Source of the DNA: Salvia splendens
Lineage: Eukaryota > Streptophyta > Magnoliopsida > Lamiales > Lamiaceae
Length of the DNA: 64,000 nucleotides
NCBI RefSeq assembly: GCF_004379255.2
Contig: NC_056037.1
Coordinates: 1,054,001 to 1,118,000, forward strand
Direction: 5' to 3'
Of the stretch, positions 39,949 through 52,000 are shown in pieces (position 1 is the stretch's first letter; each line of letters opens with the position of its first letter). The position numbers were made by a program, and so were the translations under genes. A model generated the notes under the pieces. That model saw nothing but the letters and a program-made list of their open reading frames with translations, did not search any database and was not told the origin of the DNA.

Positions 39949-41379
39949 ATGCAAATGCAAAAAACCAGTCTTTTCACCAGCAATTCCTCTCCGATTTTCT
40001 CCATGTCCACACCGCCGCTCCGCCGCCGCTTCTCCACCCAATCCAGCCACCTAGCCGGCCAAGTGCTGGCGGCGATAATCCAAAATAAACCCTTCATCAC
40101 TCCCCCTTCACCCCACCACCACAATTGGACCCCAGAAACAGTCATTCAAGTCCTAAGATCAATCCCATTATACCTCTTCCAATCCCCAAGATCAATTGGC
40201 CGCCAATACACCTTCCGCCACCGCTCCCCTCTCCGGCAAAGAAACCTCCGGCAAGAAACAATCAAATTCCAAAAAGGGGCTCTCGTTCTCGGCCCAGCAG
40301 CTCACAGAGACCCAAAAAGATTGAATCTTGGCCTCGAAAAAACACTCGATTTCTACTATTGGGTAGAGACCTATTTTGGGTTTCAACACGATGAGCGAAC
40401 TTGCAGGGAAATGGCGCTCGTTTTGGCGAAAGGTAATCGAATGAATTTACTTTGGGATTTCTTGAAAAACATGTCGGGAAGGTATAAAAGTTTCAATCTT
40501 GTTACCACTGTGACCATGACTTGCTTAATCAAGGCTTTGGGAGAGGAGGGTTTGGTGAATGAGGCAATGTCTGCGTTTTATCGAATGAAGCAGTTTCATT
40601 GCAAGCCTGATGTTTGTGCTTACAACAATGCGATTTATGCACTTTGTAGAGTAGGGTTTTTCAAGAAAGCTAGGTTCTTGCTAGGGCAAATGGAGCTCCC
40701 GGGGTTTAGATGCCCTCCCGATGTGTTTACTTACACGATTTTGATTAGCTCGTATTGTAGGTATGCGATGGAGACTGGTTCTAGGAAGGCCATTAGGAGG
40801 CGGGTGTGGGAGGCGAATCACTTGTTTCGGTTGATGATCTTTAAGGGCTTTGTGCCGGATGTGGTGACGTATAACTGCTTGATCAATGGTTGTTGTAAGA
40901 CGAATAGGATAGGGAGGGCGTTGGAGTTGTTCGAGGATATGGAGGGGAGGGGGTGTGTGCCTAATCGGATTACTTATAACTCGTTCATTAGGTACTATAG
41001 CGCGGTAAATGAGGTTGATAGGGGTATTGAGATGTTGAGGAGGATGCAGGGGAGGGGTCATGGTGGTCGAAGCTCGAGTTCTTATACGCCTATTATTCAC
41101 ACGCTCTGTGAGGTGGGGAGATTGGGGGAGGCAGTGGAGTTTCTGGTGGAGTTGGTAGAGGGGGGGTCTGTTCCGAGGGAATATACTTATAGATTAGTTT
41201 GTGATGCGTTGGATTCAGCCGGGAAGATGAATTTGTTGGATGAGAATGTGCGAAGGTGCATTGAGGGTGGGATTGGAAACCGGATTAGACAAGCAATGAA
41301 GGTGAAACCGAGTATGAGAGTAGACAAGAACTTGGGGACTAAGTCGACTTCCACGGAAGATGCTGAGGAGTGGAGTTAG
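39949..41379 (+). CDS. P-class pentatricopeptide repeat protein
   Basis: Single exon, 476 residues. The N-terminus is Ser/Arg-rich and lacks acidic residues (with a second possible start at 40003, MSTPPLRRRF), consistent with mitochondrial or plastid import. Residues about 70-165 form a conserved non-repeat block. About six PPR motifs of 35 residues or slightly more follow from about 186 to 435 (for example VVTYNCLINGCCKTNRIGRALELFEDM). PPR proteins bind organellar RNA by one base per repeat and act in RNA processing, stability or translation. It has no E, DYW or SMR tail, so P-class. The overall pattern recalls the Arabidopsis At1g77405-type protein from memory. One loop between repeats (ETGSRKAIRRRVWEAN) is longer than usual. 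The target RNA is unknown. Confidence 0.9.
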   Translation: MQMQKTSLFTSNSSPIFSMSTPPLRRRFSTQSSHLAGQVLAAIIQNKPFITPPSPHHHNWTPETVIQVLRSIPLYLFQSPRSIGRQYTFRHRSPLRQRNLRQETIKFQKGALVLGPAAHRDPKRLNLGLEKTLDFYYWVETYFGFQHDERTCREMALVLAKGNRMNLLWDFLKNMSGRYKSFNLVTTVTMTCLIKALGEEGLVNEAMSAFYRMKQFHCKPDVCAYNNAIYALCRVGFFKKARFLLGQMELPGFRCPPDVFTYTILISSYCRYAMETGSRKAIRRRVWEANHLFRLMIFKGFVPDVVTYNCLINGCCKTNRIGRALELFEDMEGRGCVPNRITYNSFIRYYSAVNEVDRGIEMLRRMQGRGHGGRSSSSYTPIIHTLCEVGRLGEAVEFLVELVEGGSVPREYTYRLVCDALDSAGKMNLLDENVRRCIEGGIGNRIRQAMKVKPSMRVDKNLGTKSTSTEDAEEWS

Positions 41380-41386
41380 TTAAGGG

Positions 41387-41565
41387 GGAGATCAGTTCCG
41401 AGAGTGTACGCTTATCCGGGAAGATGGATTTGGTGCATTGAGAGTGGGATTGAAAGCTGGATTTGACAAGCAATGAAGGTGAAACCGAGTATGAGAGTAG
41501 ATGAGAACTTGGGGACTAAGTCGCCTTCCATCGAAGATGGTGAGGAGCGGAGCCATTCGCGATTC
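41387..41565 (+). pseudogene. Degenerate duplicate of the PPR gene's 3' end
   Basis: Directly after the PPR stop codon, a second copy of the last roughly 180 coding bases appears (GCAATGAAGGTGAAACCGAG, then GAACTTGGGGACTAAGTCG, then GATGGTGAGGAGCGGAG). It carries a deletion in its first third and frame-breaking changes. It would lie in the 3' UTR. Confidence 0.8.
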
Positions 41566-41835
41566 ACCCCAGTGTATGTTCTTCACTGAAGGTGATAATT
41601 TGGTCTTGAGATATTTTTGCAATGGTTTGATGAATATTTGCATTAATTTAGAATGAGCTTTGGATATTTCTGCTAAATATCTAACTATTTCTCAAAGTGA
41701 TGCTGTGTTTAATAGTATTTCAAGTAGGGAATGATTCAGTTACTATATAACTGAGATACATCAGCTATAAACATTTTTTTGTGGTTTTTGCAGTTGGTTA
41801 GAGTGTGGGTGAAAAGTGGAAAGAGTTCTCAAGTC

Positions 41836-41981
41836 TAAGAGCATCCGCAACTAAGCACATCGGGCGTGCTTAGGTGCTAAGCACGCAGCACCCACACACA
41901 CATGCTGCTGGAGCGAGCAGTTACATCGGCCAATGGGTGGGCCGACAAGTTGCAACCTTGTTTTATTTTTTATATGAATAT
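41836..41981. mobile_element. Left part of a second Harbinger-like MITE
   Basis: TAAGAGCATCCGCA followed by a GC-rich hairpin (GTGCTTAGGTGCTAAGCACG) resembles the left end of the MITE at 20070. The matching right end was not found; the candidate MULE at 41991 begins soon after. Confidence 0.45.
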
Positions 41982-44900
41982 GTATAGAGTGACTCCCATT
42001 ATTCACAAATCCAATCTTAAAGACCGAACTAGAGACCAAATTTGGGCCCTTAAATCTTAAATTTGATAGAATAGATTAGATAATTAAGGGTTATTTTTCG
42101 TAGTTCATTACATACATAATTTACTTCAACGTGGGGGTATTTATGTCATTTCGCATTGGAGGTAAAAATTTAGCACCAACTGATTTCACATTACCCATTT
42201 CACATTCTCTCCTCTGCTCCTGCGCTACTTCTTCTTCTCCAAATATCCAAATCGATTCATTTCACTCTAATCGATTCATCATCAATTGAAATCGATACAG
42301 CATCTTCATCTCAGTAATCGATTCAACATCTTCATGACAGTTGAAATCGATTCAACATCTTCATCTCAGTAATCTCCAAATCTCCAGCCGATTCATCTCA
42401 CTCCAATCGATTTCATCAGTTGAAATCGATTTCACCAATGATTCAGCATCTCGAGTCGCCGAGTTCAACATCTACAGCCGCCGAGTTCGATATCTACAGC
42501 CGACGAGTTCAAATCCGATGACGATTCAAAAATGACTCAAACACTCAACTTGTATACATCAGGTATACACTGTTTTGAAGCTTTGCATAGTTCGAAATTT
42601 TAATTTACTTCATCTATTTGTAAATTGGTTTATGATTTTTGTCTTATAATTTTATCAAGCAGAGCGGAGGAAGGTCAACATAAGCTTCAAATATACTCAT
42701 AGGCAGATGGCCAAATCACAACTGGTCGAGAAAGCAAATCCCGAGGAAAATTCCTCTGCTGGTCGGTCGGAAGCAAATATTGCAAGTCAAATCACTCCAC
42801 CAGAAGGTAAAAATGAAGTGATACTATAGTTGTTATGAAGTAGTAAATTCATGGAATGAAGTTAACTGTGTTTTATGAATTTTATTAACTGTATTGTATG
42901 AACAATTTAACTGTATTATACGTATATTTTGTGAAGAATTAAACATGAATGAACTAAATAACCTATTTGATTTAGGTATAACCTCACGTAATGAAGTAAT
43001 ATAAATCGATTACTTCACAGTACTTTTGATATTTGAGAGAAAATGTATAAAAAATGTGGCTGCGTAAATTGATTTAGTTCATTTCATGAGGATATTACTT
43101 CATTTCACGAGGCTACTTCATATGATGAGGCTTTTAGTTTGGTGCTTGATTTTTGTTTTTTCGATTGTATATTGTTAATGTGTGCTTCTAGTTCATTTTT
43201 GGACTTATTCGAATTATGTGGCAAAAACTAATATGCATCTTCTCAATTTGATTTATTAATTCATAATTTGGAGACATTGCTTCGTGGAAATCAAATCGCA
43301 AGGAAAGTTCGTCAAATGTTCGTATAAATTTTATTAACTGTGTTGTATGCATATTTAGCTATGAAATAGCATTGAATGAACTAACTAACCTATTTGATGA
43401 AGTAGTGTTCATAGGATGAAGTAATTGTGTTGTATGCATATTTTGTGAAGAAATAACAGTTGAATGAACCAATTCAGCTATTTGATGAAGTAATAACCTC
43501 AGGGAATGAAGTAATATAAACTGACATGTTTTGTACGTATATTTAGCTACGAATTATACTTTTAATGAACTAAAGAACCTAAATCATGAAGTTCCAAACT
43601 ATTTTAATGATGTAATATAAACTACGTTTCAAATGTTGAATTGTTGTTATGTGTTTCTTGTATATAGGTGAAGAAAACGCTAGGGTCCTCCAACTCACAG
43701 CTGGGTGAGAAATCAAATTTGAGGAGCGAGATGAAGAGTTTCAGAAGATGTAGTTGAGGCACGGTGATATGCCGATGAAGACATTTGTGCAGTCCGTCCC
43801 CACTTCTAACAAATGGGTGGTGCCCAGAATCACGGCTCAGCCCATTGAGATGTGCTTGTGTGTCAATTTTGGATGATTTCTTGTATTGTACAAGTTTGTG
43901 TTTTTTCCTTTTTTATGATGGAGAGTTTGTATTGGTTATGGGATTTATATAGTGAGGATGACGTGGTTTACAACTTTCACCTAGTGTGTGAATAGTTGAC
44001 TATTTTAGAGAAAATTAAAACGGTTTTAGTTCACGCACAATAATAAACTACTATAATGAAGTAATAAACTACTGCAATGAAGTAATGAACCTACTGGGAT
44101 GAATAATAGGTAAGTTCGGTCTTGACATACGAATACGTTATAATAAAGAATTAAAATTTCGTTAATAAAACAATTCAAAGTTCACGCAGTCTATTTGATT
44201 TAAAGTTTGCCAAATATTTAAATAAATTTAAATTCAAAGTGTAATGAAGTAATAAACAATAAGAATGAAGTAAATAAGTACTGGAATGAAGTACGAAACC
44301 TACTGGAATGAAATAATTTACTATAAGGAAATAAGCACTTCTTCTCACAATTCTTGAATCACGCAGACCAACCTCGCCGTTTGGCACATTTACGACTTTG
44401 CTTGGATATATCCTTTATTTCTTTCTCAAGGCGTAAACTTTTCGACTACTGCAAACCTTGGTGCTGACGACATCAGGAGGATGGACTTTTATTTCACTAG
44501 GACTTGCGAACCATAGAAATTCTAAATATCTTTCAAGCCATACAAATTCTAAATTGTCTTTCTCGTCACTTACGGACAACACAGCCCCCTCGCAAAGTAC
44601 TTCTTTTTCCATTCAGCAATGATATATTTAAACGTACGTATTTGATCAATATTGCCCTCAATAAGCTGAGCGACATTGTAAAAATTTGCTTGCACATCAT
44701 TCCTGCTAGCCTCTTCCACCACAACAATAACAACAAAAATCATCTTTCAACCAGAATTTAAGTTCATTTATTCATGTTATTACTTCATTAAAAAAGGTAA
44801 TTTAGTTCATCATAAGTACAACCGATCACGTACTTATGCATACAATACACTTTATATTATCATTTCATATTAACCGACATTTGTTCATTGAACATGTTAT

Positions 44901-45936
44901 TAATTCATTCAACTAGATATTTGGTTCATATTAACTAATGCTATACACAAACTTATGCATACAACAAAGTTAAGTTCACGTTACTTCATTCAACATGTAG
45001 ATTACTTCATTCAGCCAAAACTGTTACTTCAATATAGATTTGTTCATACAACAAACATGAAAAAATCGAAAAAATATCCACCAACAAGGTTCAACAAGAG
45101 ATTGTTCATCTATGTTAAAAACATATATCAGATTCAGAATTGGCTATAATTGGCTAGGATTCAAAATTCGAAATTGGCTAGAATTGGCTAGGATTTCAGA
45201 ATTCAGGCTAAAAACTTACCAGTATCAAAATAACATCCAATTTGGCTAGAATTTAGAATTGAAAAAACTAAATCAGGATTTCAAACAAAAGCCCTAGCAT
45301 TTCAGAGAGAGAGAAAGCAAAATTCTAACGAAATTCACCAAATCACACCATTGATGCCGCCTGTGTAGTACTACTTCACCGGCGGAGGCAAATCCTCCTG
45401 CGGCAGATCGAGATCGAAGCTCCACATCCACCGCAGAATTTTTCGGTGTCGTTCCTACTACATCGAGATGCTGATGAATTTCACGTGTGGAATTCTCCAT
45501 GGATGAGATTTAGAAGATCGCAAAAACTGGGGCAGATCGCGATTGAAGCAGATCGCGATTGAGGCCATTATCCGGTGATCGTCAATTGAGGCAACACAAT
45601 TGTTCGGCGATGGAGATCAATGAAGATTGAAGGTGATTGCGAGAAGGAGATCGATGAAGATGAAGGAAATTGCGAGAATGAGATCGATGAAGATTGAATA
45701 AGAGATCGGCGATTGAATAATTGAGAGAAAAATTGAGGAAACACGTATTTTAGTATTTTATGTTTGTTAATAAATTGAGTTCCCAAAATACCCTTCAACA
45801 AGTTTTTTAGGAATAAAATAATAAAATAATGGTAAATTAATCCTAACCACAAGATTAAGAAGATGGATGGTCCTAATTTGGTCTCTAGTTCGGTCTTTAA
45901 GATTGGTTCGACATTGATCACAACTCTGTATAGAGT
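41982..45936. mobile_element. Candidate Mutator-like element (MULE), about 3.9 kb
   Basis: A 35-bp inverted repeat (CCAATCTTAAAGACCGAAC at 42011 and its complement near 45888) lies close to both ends. The 9-bp direct repeat GTATAGAGT at 41982-41990 and 45928-45936 fits a Mutator target duplication. The outermost 20 bases match poorly. The interior has scattered exon-like pieces: AATCGATTCA-rich leader DNA at 42200-42540, a possible exon 42663-42806 ending before GTAAAAATG, another at 43669-43860, and an ATG-led frame on minus 45294-45500. I could not recognise a transposase. Many dispersed AATGAAGTAAT motifs occur on both strands. Confidence 0.55.
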
Positions 45937-46430
45937 AGTACATTGTTTTAATTTCTGATTTTTAGTTATGTATTTAAAAAATTTGAATTATCAATTATGT
46001 ATTTATTTTTAATTGTGTTATTTTTAGTTATTTGGTTCAATAAAAATAGTCTTTCCGAAAAATAGCTAAATGCCTTCGTTCTAAAATATTAATAATATTC
46101 ATATCATTCGTTACCAAAACTACTTTTTCATTGACATTTGTAGTATTTCTTTTACATAAAATTCAATAAATAAAAATTTATAGAATTCAATTATTACCGC
46201 TTTAATAAACCAAACTAAGTACTATTGCTACAATTATATTATATACGTATTTTTTATAATATTTGTGTTAACTATTAGATAGACACGTTATCATCTTACA
46301 TCTATATGATCTAACATCTAGTTAAACCTATAATAGTATTATTTTAATATAAATTTTAAACTAGGGTATTCTATTTTAAGTATAATAGTAGTATTAAAAT
46401 TTTAAAATTATCAGCCCAAAGCCCATTTGA
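45937..46430. other. Intergenic AT-rich DNA
   Basis: No gene or repeat boundary is seen. It may include the right part of the MITE interrupted by the MULE, as it is similarly AT-rich. Confidence 0.4.
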
Positions 46431-46631
46431 CACCTACAAATAAAAACCTAAAAAAAGCTCTCTTCTTCTTCATCATCTTCGCGTAGCGTTTTTGCTTCTC
46501 TTCTTCATCAAACAAAATCTTCTTTCTCTATAAATCAGGTACTACTATATCTCATTCCTCTATTCGAAATACTCAAACAAGAGGATTTTTTATCTTCAAT
46601 TTTCAGAAATAATTTGTGTTTGTGTGCAGAT
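46400..46631 (+). promoter_or_regulatory. Promoter and leader of the Mediator-associated-like gene
   Basis: Two GCCCA (site II-like) motifs at 46413-46424 are followed by a pyrimidine-rich leader. A likely leader intron begins at GT 46539 and ends either at TTTTCAG near 46607 or at the CAG at 46630, just before the start codon. Confidence 0.45.
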
Positions 46632-48264
46632 ATGGATGATGCCGTTGACTCAAGTTACCGTCCAGGTCCAGATTTTGTGGACGATGACAGGGAACCTTTG
46701 ATTAATCTCCACTCCACCGACTCCACTGAGCTATGGCTCATTCAGTTGCCTCTTGATCAGGTATTGTCTGTGCATTCTGTGTACCAATTCAAGGAAAACT
46801 AAGATTTTTTATTGTGTTGAATTGTTGCTGACTTTGCAATTCTAATCTCGAATTGGCTCAACTAGTTGCTAGCTGCACTTCCGATCACCTCAACTGATAT
46901 CAATCAATCCCCCCTTTCCTGCAGATTTTGCTATTTTAGGTTATCTTTTCCTAATTTGAGTAGTCTTTAGTTTGTCAGAGTTTTCTTCAAGCTGGAGTCA
47001 TTAGTAGAGTCTTATAAATAAGGCTTTGTTCCGCAGTCGAGAAATATTAGTCGAGTCCAGTGATTTGCGGTGAAGGCTTATGCGTTCAGTTTGTTATTTA
47101 ATTTCAGTTCGGTTATACAATCAATTTAGTTTTGATCATTATCTGTTCTAGGTTCATTTGCTTGCTGTTTTCTGTTCTTTGCTCCATTCGATTACGTTTC
47201 CAGCAGTCTGCCGCATTGTTCTCTAACACAATCCAATCACCTCTGGCCCTCTAGACGTAGCTGCTACCAAAGCTCCAACACATGCTAAAACCTGTTTGAG
47301 TGTTGTAGAAGTTTTTGAAGATAAAATCATTAAATATAAGAATTAAGAAGAAAGGATTATTGCTCCTTCATTATCTTTTCAGTTAGGAGTCCTTTCTGTT
47401 TTTATAGTAGTACTGGCGTCATACAGTTTTTTTAGATAAATGAAGAAGCTAAAAAAGGAAATGGCTGAATTTCCATCTTTAGTTTTACCATTTCTAAAAA
47501 GCAATTCAAAGAAGTGATACTACTTTATACCTGTTTGATTTATTCATTGTTCATTTCAGAATCTGGAATTCGATGGGCAACAAGTGTCCCTTAAACTTCA
47601 GGGTGATGGGCATATAGGCTCCCTCAAGAGTTCATCTGGTAATTTTTGAGATCTTGTTGTATTGAGTCACTAGTAGCATCTGCGTGTTTGCTATTTTTCA
47701 TATTGAAAATCTCTTGGCAGGAAAATCATATGAAATGTATAGCCTGAAATCCCAGGGTCCAAAGGAAACAGTCTTCTTGTCTTCAGGGTCAGAGGCGAAA
47801 ATTGGTATATATTCTAAAAGCGCATGTTGGTAGAATTTGTAGCTATAGTATGCAGTGATTGGTTTCATATCCTTGTATTTTGCATAACAACAGCTGGGAA
47901 GATCTCCAGGCACGTTTCACTGATTCACTACCCCGACCCTAGTGAAGTGCAAAAACGCAGTATCTTGAACTTTAGTCTGTCTCAGCGGTCTTCCATGACT
48001 ACATCATCTTTGTCTGGTCATCGTTTGGCCACTCCTAGTCGGAGTACGAAGACTAGAAGCTCTCAAGGAATGAGCGGCTATTCAACTCCAAGCAGCAGAA
48101 CCAAGCGTACAGTTACTGGATCAGTGGAGCCTTCAAAGTCTTCAAAGAGAAAACGTGTGGATTCAGCTCAAGATTCAGGAAAAACCAACAGCGTTGTTAC
48201 CTCTATTGATTCTGTGCAGCACTCGCAGGAAACAAAGTCGAAAAAGAAAAGAACTGAAAGGTGA
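46632..48264 (+). CDS. Mediator-associated protein 2-like
   Basis: Four coding exons: 46632-46760, 47560-47638, 47721-47804 and 47894-48264. They join in frame to 220 codons plus stop with GT-AG introns. The N-terminal half contains YRPGPDFVDD, the STELWLIQLPLDQ motif and a predicted beta-rich domain through LSSGSEAKIAGKISRHVSLIHYP. The C-terminal half is Ser/Thr/Lys-rich and disordered and ends in a nuclear-signal-like KSKKKRTER. This layout matches, from memory, the small plant protein co-purified with Mediator (Arabidopsis At5g64680), itself similar to RPA34/PAF49-type factors. A role in nuclear transcription is likely; the biochemical activity is unknown. The start is the first ATG after the probable leader intron. 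It converges with the SWI3C gene, about 0.8 kb apart. Confidence 0.75.
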
Positions 48265-49098
48265 ACTGCACAATACCGATCAGTGCATTTGATGATGCCT
48301 TGATTCTAAATGAGAGCATGTCTCGATAAAGGACTTTAGAGTGGCCAGATTTGCAGGATTGTTCGAATTTAAATTCTGTATTCCTGTCGTCAGTTGGTAT
48401 TTGTATCCCCTTATAAACTTAATGAATTATGTAGAAAATTCGAAAGTTCAGTTAGTGTTACTGGATTCGTTTATTGCTTAAGTTTATTTCATTTTGTGTC
48501 GCATAATTTTGTATTTTTTGCATCTATTATATCCATTGTTATTATCTCTCAAGGTTTTTTTTTTCGAAAATAAGAGAATTACATACTGTTTTGCATCGAT
48601 ATGTTAACTACTCCAATTTTTCTATAGTTGCACTTATAGCAAAGATGTCAAACAATTTTGAACCGCCAAAGATAGTAAACTTGTAATTAATCAGATAATG
48701 AGGGATACAAAATTAAAAAACTAAAACCCATCAAATGCAATTTCATTGATTCATGGTATCCTGCAACATAATCTGTACAGCTGAATAGTACATTCCTAAA
48801 ATCCCACTTTCTTTCCTCATCTAATTAGTGATGGTCACAATCAAATTAGTTGAAATTTCAAATCTTTTTTCATATCCAAGCAGTTGATCCATTCTCTGTA
48901 GAGGAAGTCAGGTGGTCTGCACATCCAAGCTGTATACAGGTTAGCCCCACTCCATTCCGGGCATGCACGTCTAGATAAAATCAAATGTTCAAAGGAAACG
49001 TCGTTCTTTCTCCACTTTCAACTCTTTTGCAACAGTACACCTAAGCTCAAGATGATCCAACTCCAAGTGCATATTTATATGTAGTAATCATGCTCCGG
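48265..49098. other. Convergent 3' UTR interval
   Basis: Holds the 3' UTRs of the Mediator-associated-like gene (plus) and the SWI3C gene (minus). No other feature seen. Confidence 0.6.
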
Positions 49099-52000
49099 CT
49101 AACCTAAACCAGATTTAGTCCCGGATAGTGGTCTGAGCATTGGATGGCCGAGAGAAGGCTGAGAATTGGATGCCGGGCTGAACATGGCATTAGGGGCTGA
49201 AGAAGATGGATGTATAGCTGAAAGGGGCAGCCTGGGACCAAGGCTATACATTCCCTGTTGTTGTTGCTGATGTTGCTGCTGCTGCATCAGGGACATGTGG
49301 GGGTGGATGGGTTGGGTATTTCCGTATCCAGAAACGAAAGGTTGATGGGAGCCTTGAATGTGCTGCTGCCTATTATTTCCTGCAGAATTATTCATAGCAG
49401 CGTTACTGACACCCGGTAGTCCCATTGGCCGTTGCACCCCAGCAGAACCAAACTGTCCCGACATCATGAGGCCGCGTTCAGCAGCAATCCTCTGCCTTGT
49501 CCTTTCCATCTGCTCACATTCTCTCATTAGCAAGGTCTCAATTTCTGCAAACTGCTTCAACTTCAGCTCCAATCTCTTCAACTGAAAGAACAACCAATGC
49601 AGTACCATATGTCAGCATAAATTGCATCAGTAGACATCAATAGACTGAACCTGTGATAGAAGTGAAAATTTCAGATCCTATCACGGTCATAATTACGAAA
49701 GTAATGAAGATGGACTAGCCCGAATTTAGAAAATATTGTGGCAGGAATATTAGTTAATCAGAAGTAAGACAAAAGAAGCAGTTTCAAGTGAGAATCCACA
49801 ACCTGATCTATTTGTGCTACTTTTAATTTCATAAGTAAAGAAGCAGGAAATTAGCGTGAAATTTGGGCAGGCATTACAATTAAGTTGAGCACATAGAGCA
49901 TCTAAAGTCCTACCATGCAAAACAATCGACATAAACATAACCAAAGCTTTCAGACAAATCAACCATAAGATTCTACATAATCATTACAGGGTCAGTACCT
50001 GATGGTTTATGATATTAGCAGATAATCGCTGGATTTCACGCTCTTCATGATCAGCAAAAAGTTTTGATTTCATGGCTGCTGCATCAAGACCATCTTCAGC
50101 CGCAGAGATCACTTTTTCAGCAGATAGTGTAGCACCTTCAGCATCATACTGGCTCAAAGGAGCTTCACGGAATAAATTCAGTAGAAATATTAATAAGAGA
50201 AATCAAAGGCCAACAAAAGATTAGCTACACCTTTTTTATTAGAATAAGCATACCTCCAGCATGCCCTTCCTTGCCACTCTCCATAGACAATGAACCCAAA
50301 GATGCATGGGCACAGGCTGCAGCCACTCTTGGTCCCAATGCAGAAGCAATAAACGCCACCTACAAAAAAACATCAGATTGCTTACAAGGACATGTTTAAA
50401 CAAATCAGTAAGCAGGAGAGGTCTGAGCTTCTTATGACATAGAACGCATCTACATGAGTGTATATATGAAAGGTGGAGCTTCAGACAGGACAGTGCATAG
50501 CTGTGATATTTCCGGAAACAAGTTCAAGTATATTTTAGAAGTTTCCATTACCATCACATGAAAATCTTGACAAAATTTCAGTTCTCAATGTTTTCAGTTG
50601 GCCACAGCAAGAGGCATGGGAAAAAACTAAATAATAGAACAGATTAAGAGTTTCATTATTAGGTCCTTCAGAAATAAATGTGATTCCAACACACAACCAG
50701 AAATCTCCAAGATGTGGCAGGAAAAGATAAGAACATGATATATTTTTTTGAGAGAAACAAAAGTGACATGAAAATTCCTGTTATTTAAATAATCCCCAAA
50801 TGGTTTTTGGCAAATAGACACTAAATCGATTAGGAGAATATAAAAATCCACACATGCAGTAAAAGAAGGCAGAGGTGATAAGGCAGGGACAGACAATAAT
50901 CAATTCATAAAAGAAACTTAAAGAATAAGCATAACTTTATGAGCAATACCAGAGACATCACCGGGTTTCCAGAGCTTGAGAAAGGAAATTTATTTTCACT
51001 GTCCTCTGCTTCCAAGCAGGTACCTGTGTCAAAAGTTAGTGCCAAACTTATATGTGCAGAAAACATAACTTAGACATTGATCCCAACCATTTGAATTTGG
51101 CTCTGATCTTCCATGACAGTCTTGATTGCTCAAACTTGATGAACCAGATGTACTTGGAACATCGATATTGTCCAGTGGAGCACCATCCAGAGGAAGACGG
51201 ACAAAATGGAGAATGCACTGCGCTTTTGATTTGGAGCCAATATGCTCGGCAATTTTATTCCAGTTTTCACTATAAAGCTGCATTCCCTCAAGCAGCAGCA
51301 ATGTTTCCTGGTCAGACCAACTATCCCCATCCAGGTCTCCATAATCTTTCATGTAATTCTCTTTTACAAAATCAAGGCTAGAGTGACCAGCAACGAATCC
51401 CCCCTCTTGATAACAATCCAAACAGAGTCTCACATCAACCTGTCAAGATCAAGGGGTAAGCAACACACAAGACTGATCACCTTCCTGCTGTCTAGAAACA
51501 ATGCATCTTTTTGTTTCCATATTGTCAAGTACAGTTTCCCATAATATATGTTAAGCTACTTTAATTACAAAACTTATCTCTACTAGTAAATTTTTAATGT
51601 GATTGCATGAATTCTCTTTCACAAAATCACGGTTACAGTACCCATGGGCATAATGCTATATGGAATGGCAGAACACTGAAAATAAGGGAAACAGCACAGC
51701 ATTTAAGATCTAAGCATTGTGTATGACATGCCAACAGCGAAAGATAACACATTTACCTCCTTCTGTGACTGGTAGTACACTGCAGATATAGGTCGTGAAC
51801 AACAGTTGCATTGGTGCTCGGATAATTGCTCTCTTATAGCACTGTCAAAATCAGAATCCTCTTCCTGCTGATGTGCAAGTTCTGGATAAACATCAGTTGC
51901 CTTCAGCCTACATTTTGGCTTATCAAACTTGATTAAGCTGTCAATAGATTTTAAAGCAGCCAAAGGCACGCGAAGTTCATTATTTGAGTCCTCAGACAAG

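Noticed and set aside
45294..45500. Start exon of a FAR1/MULE transposase on the minus strand
   Set aside because: The frame is suggestive but no zinc-finger or transposase core follows, so only the element itself is reported.
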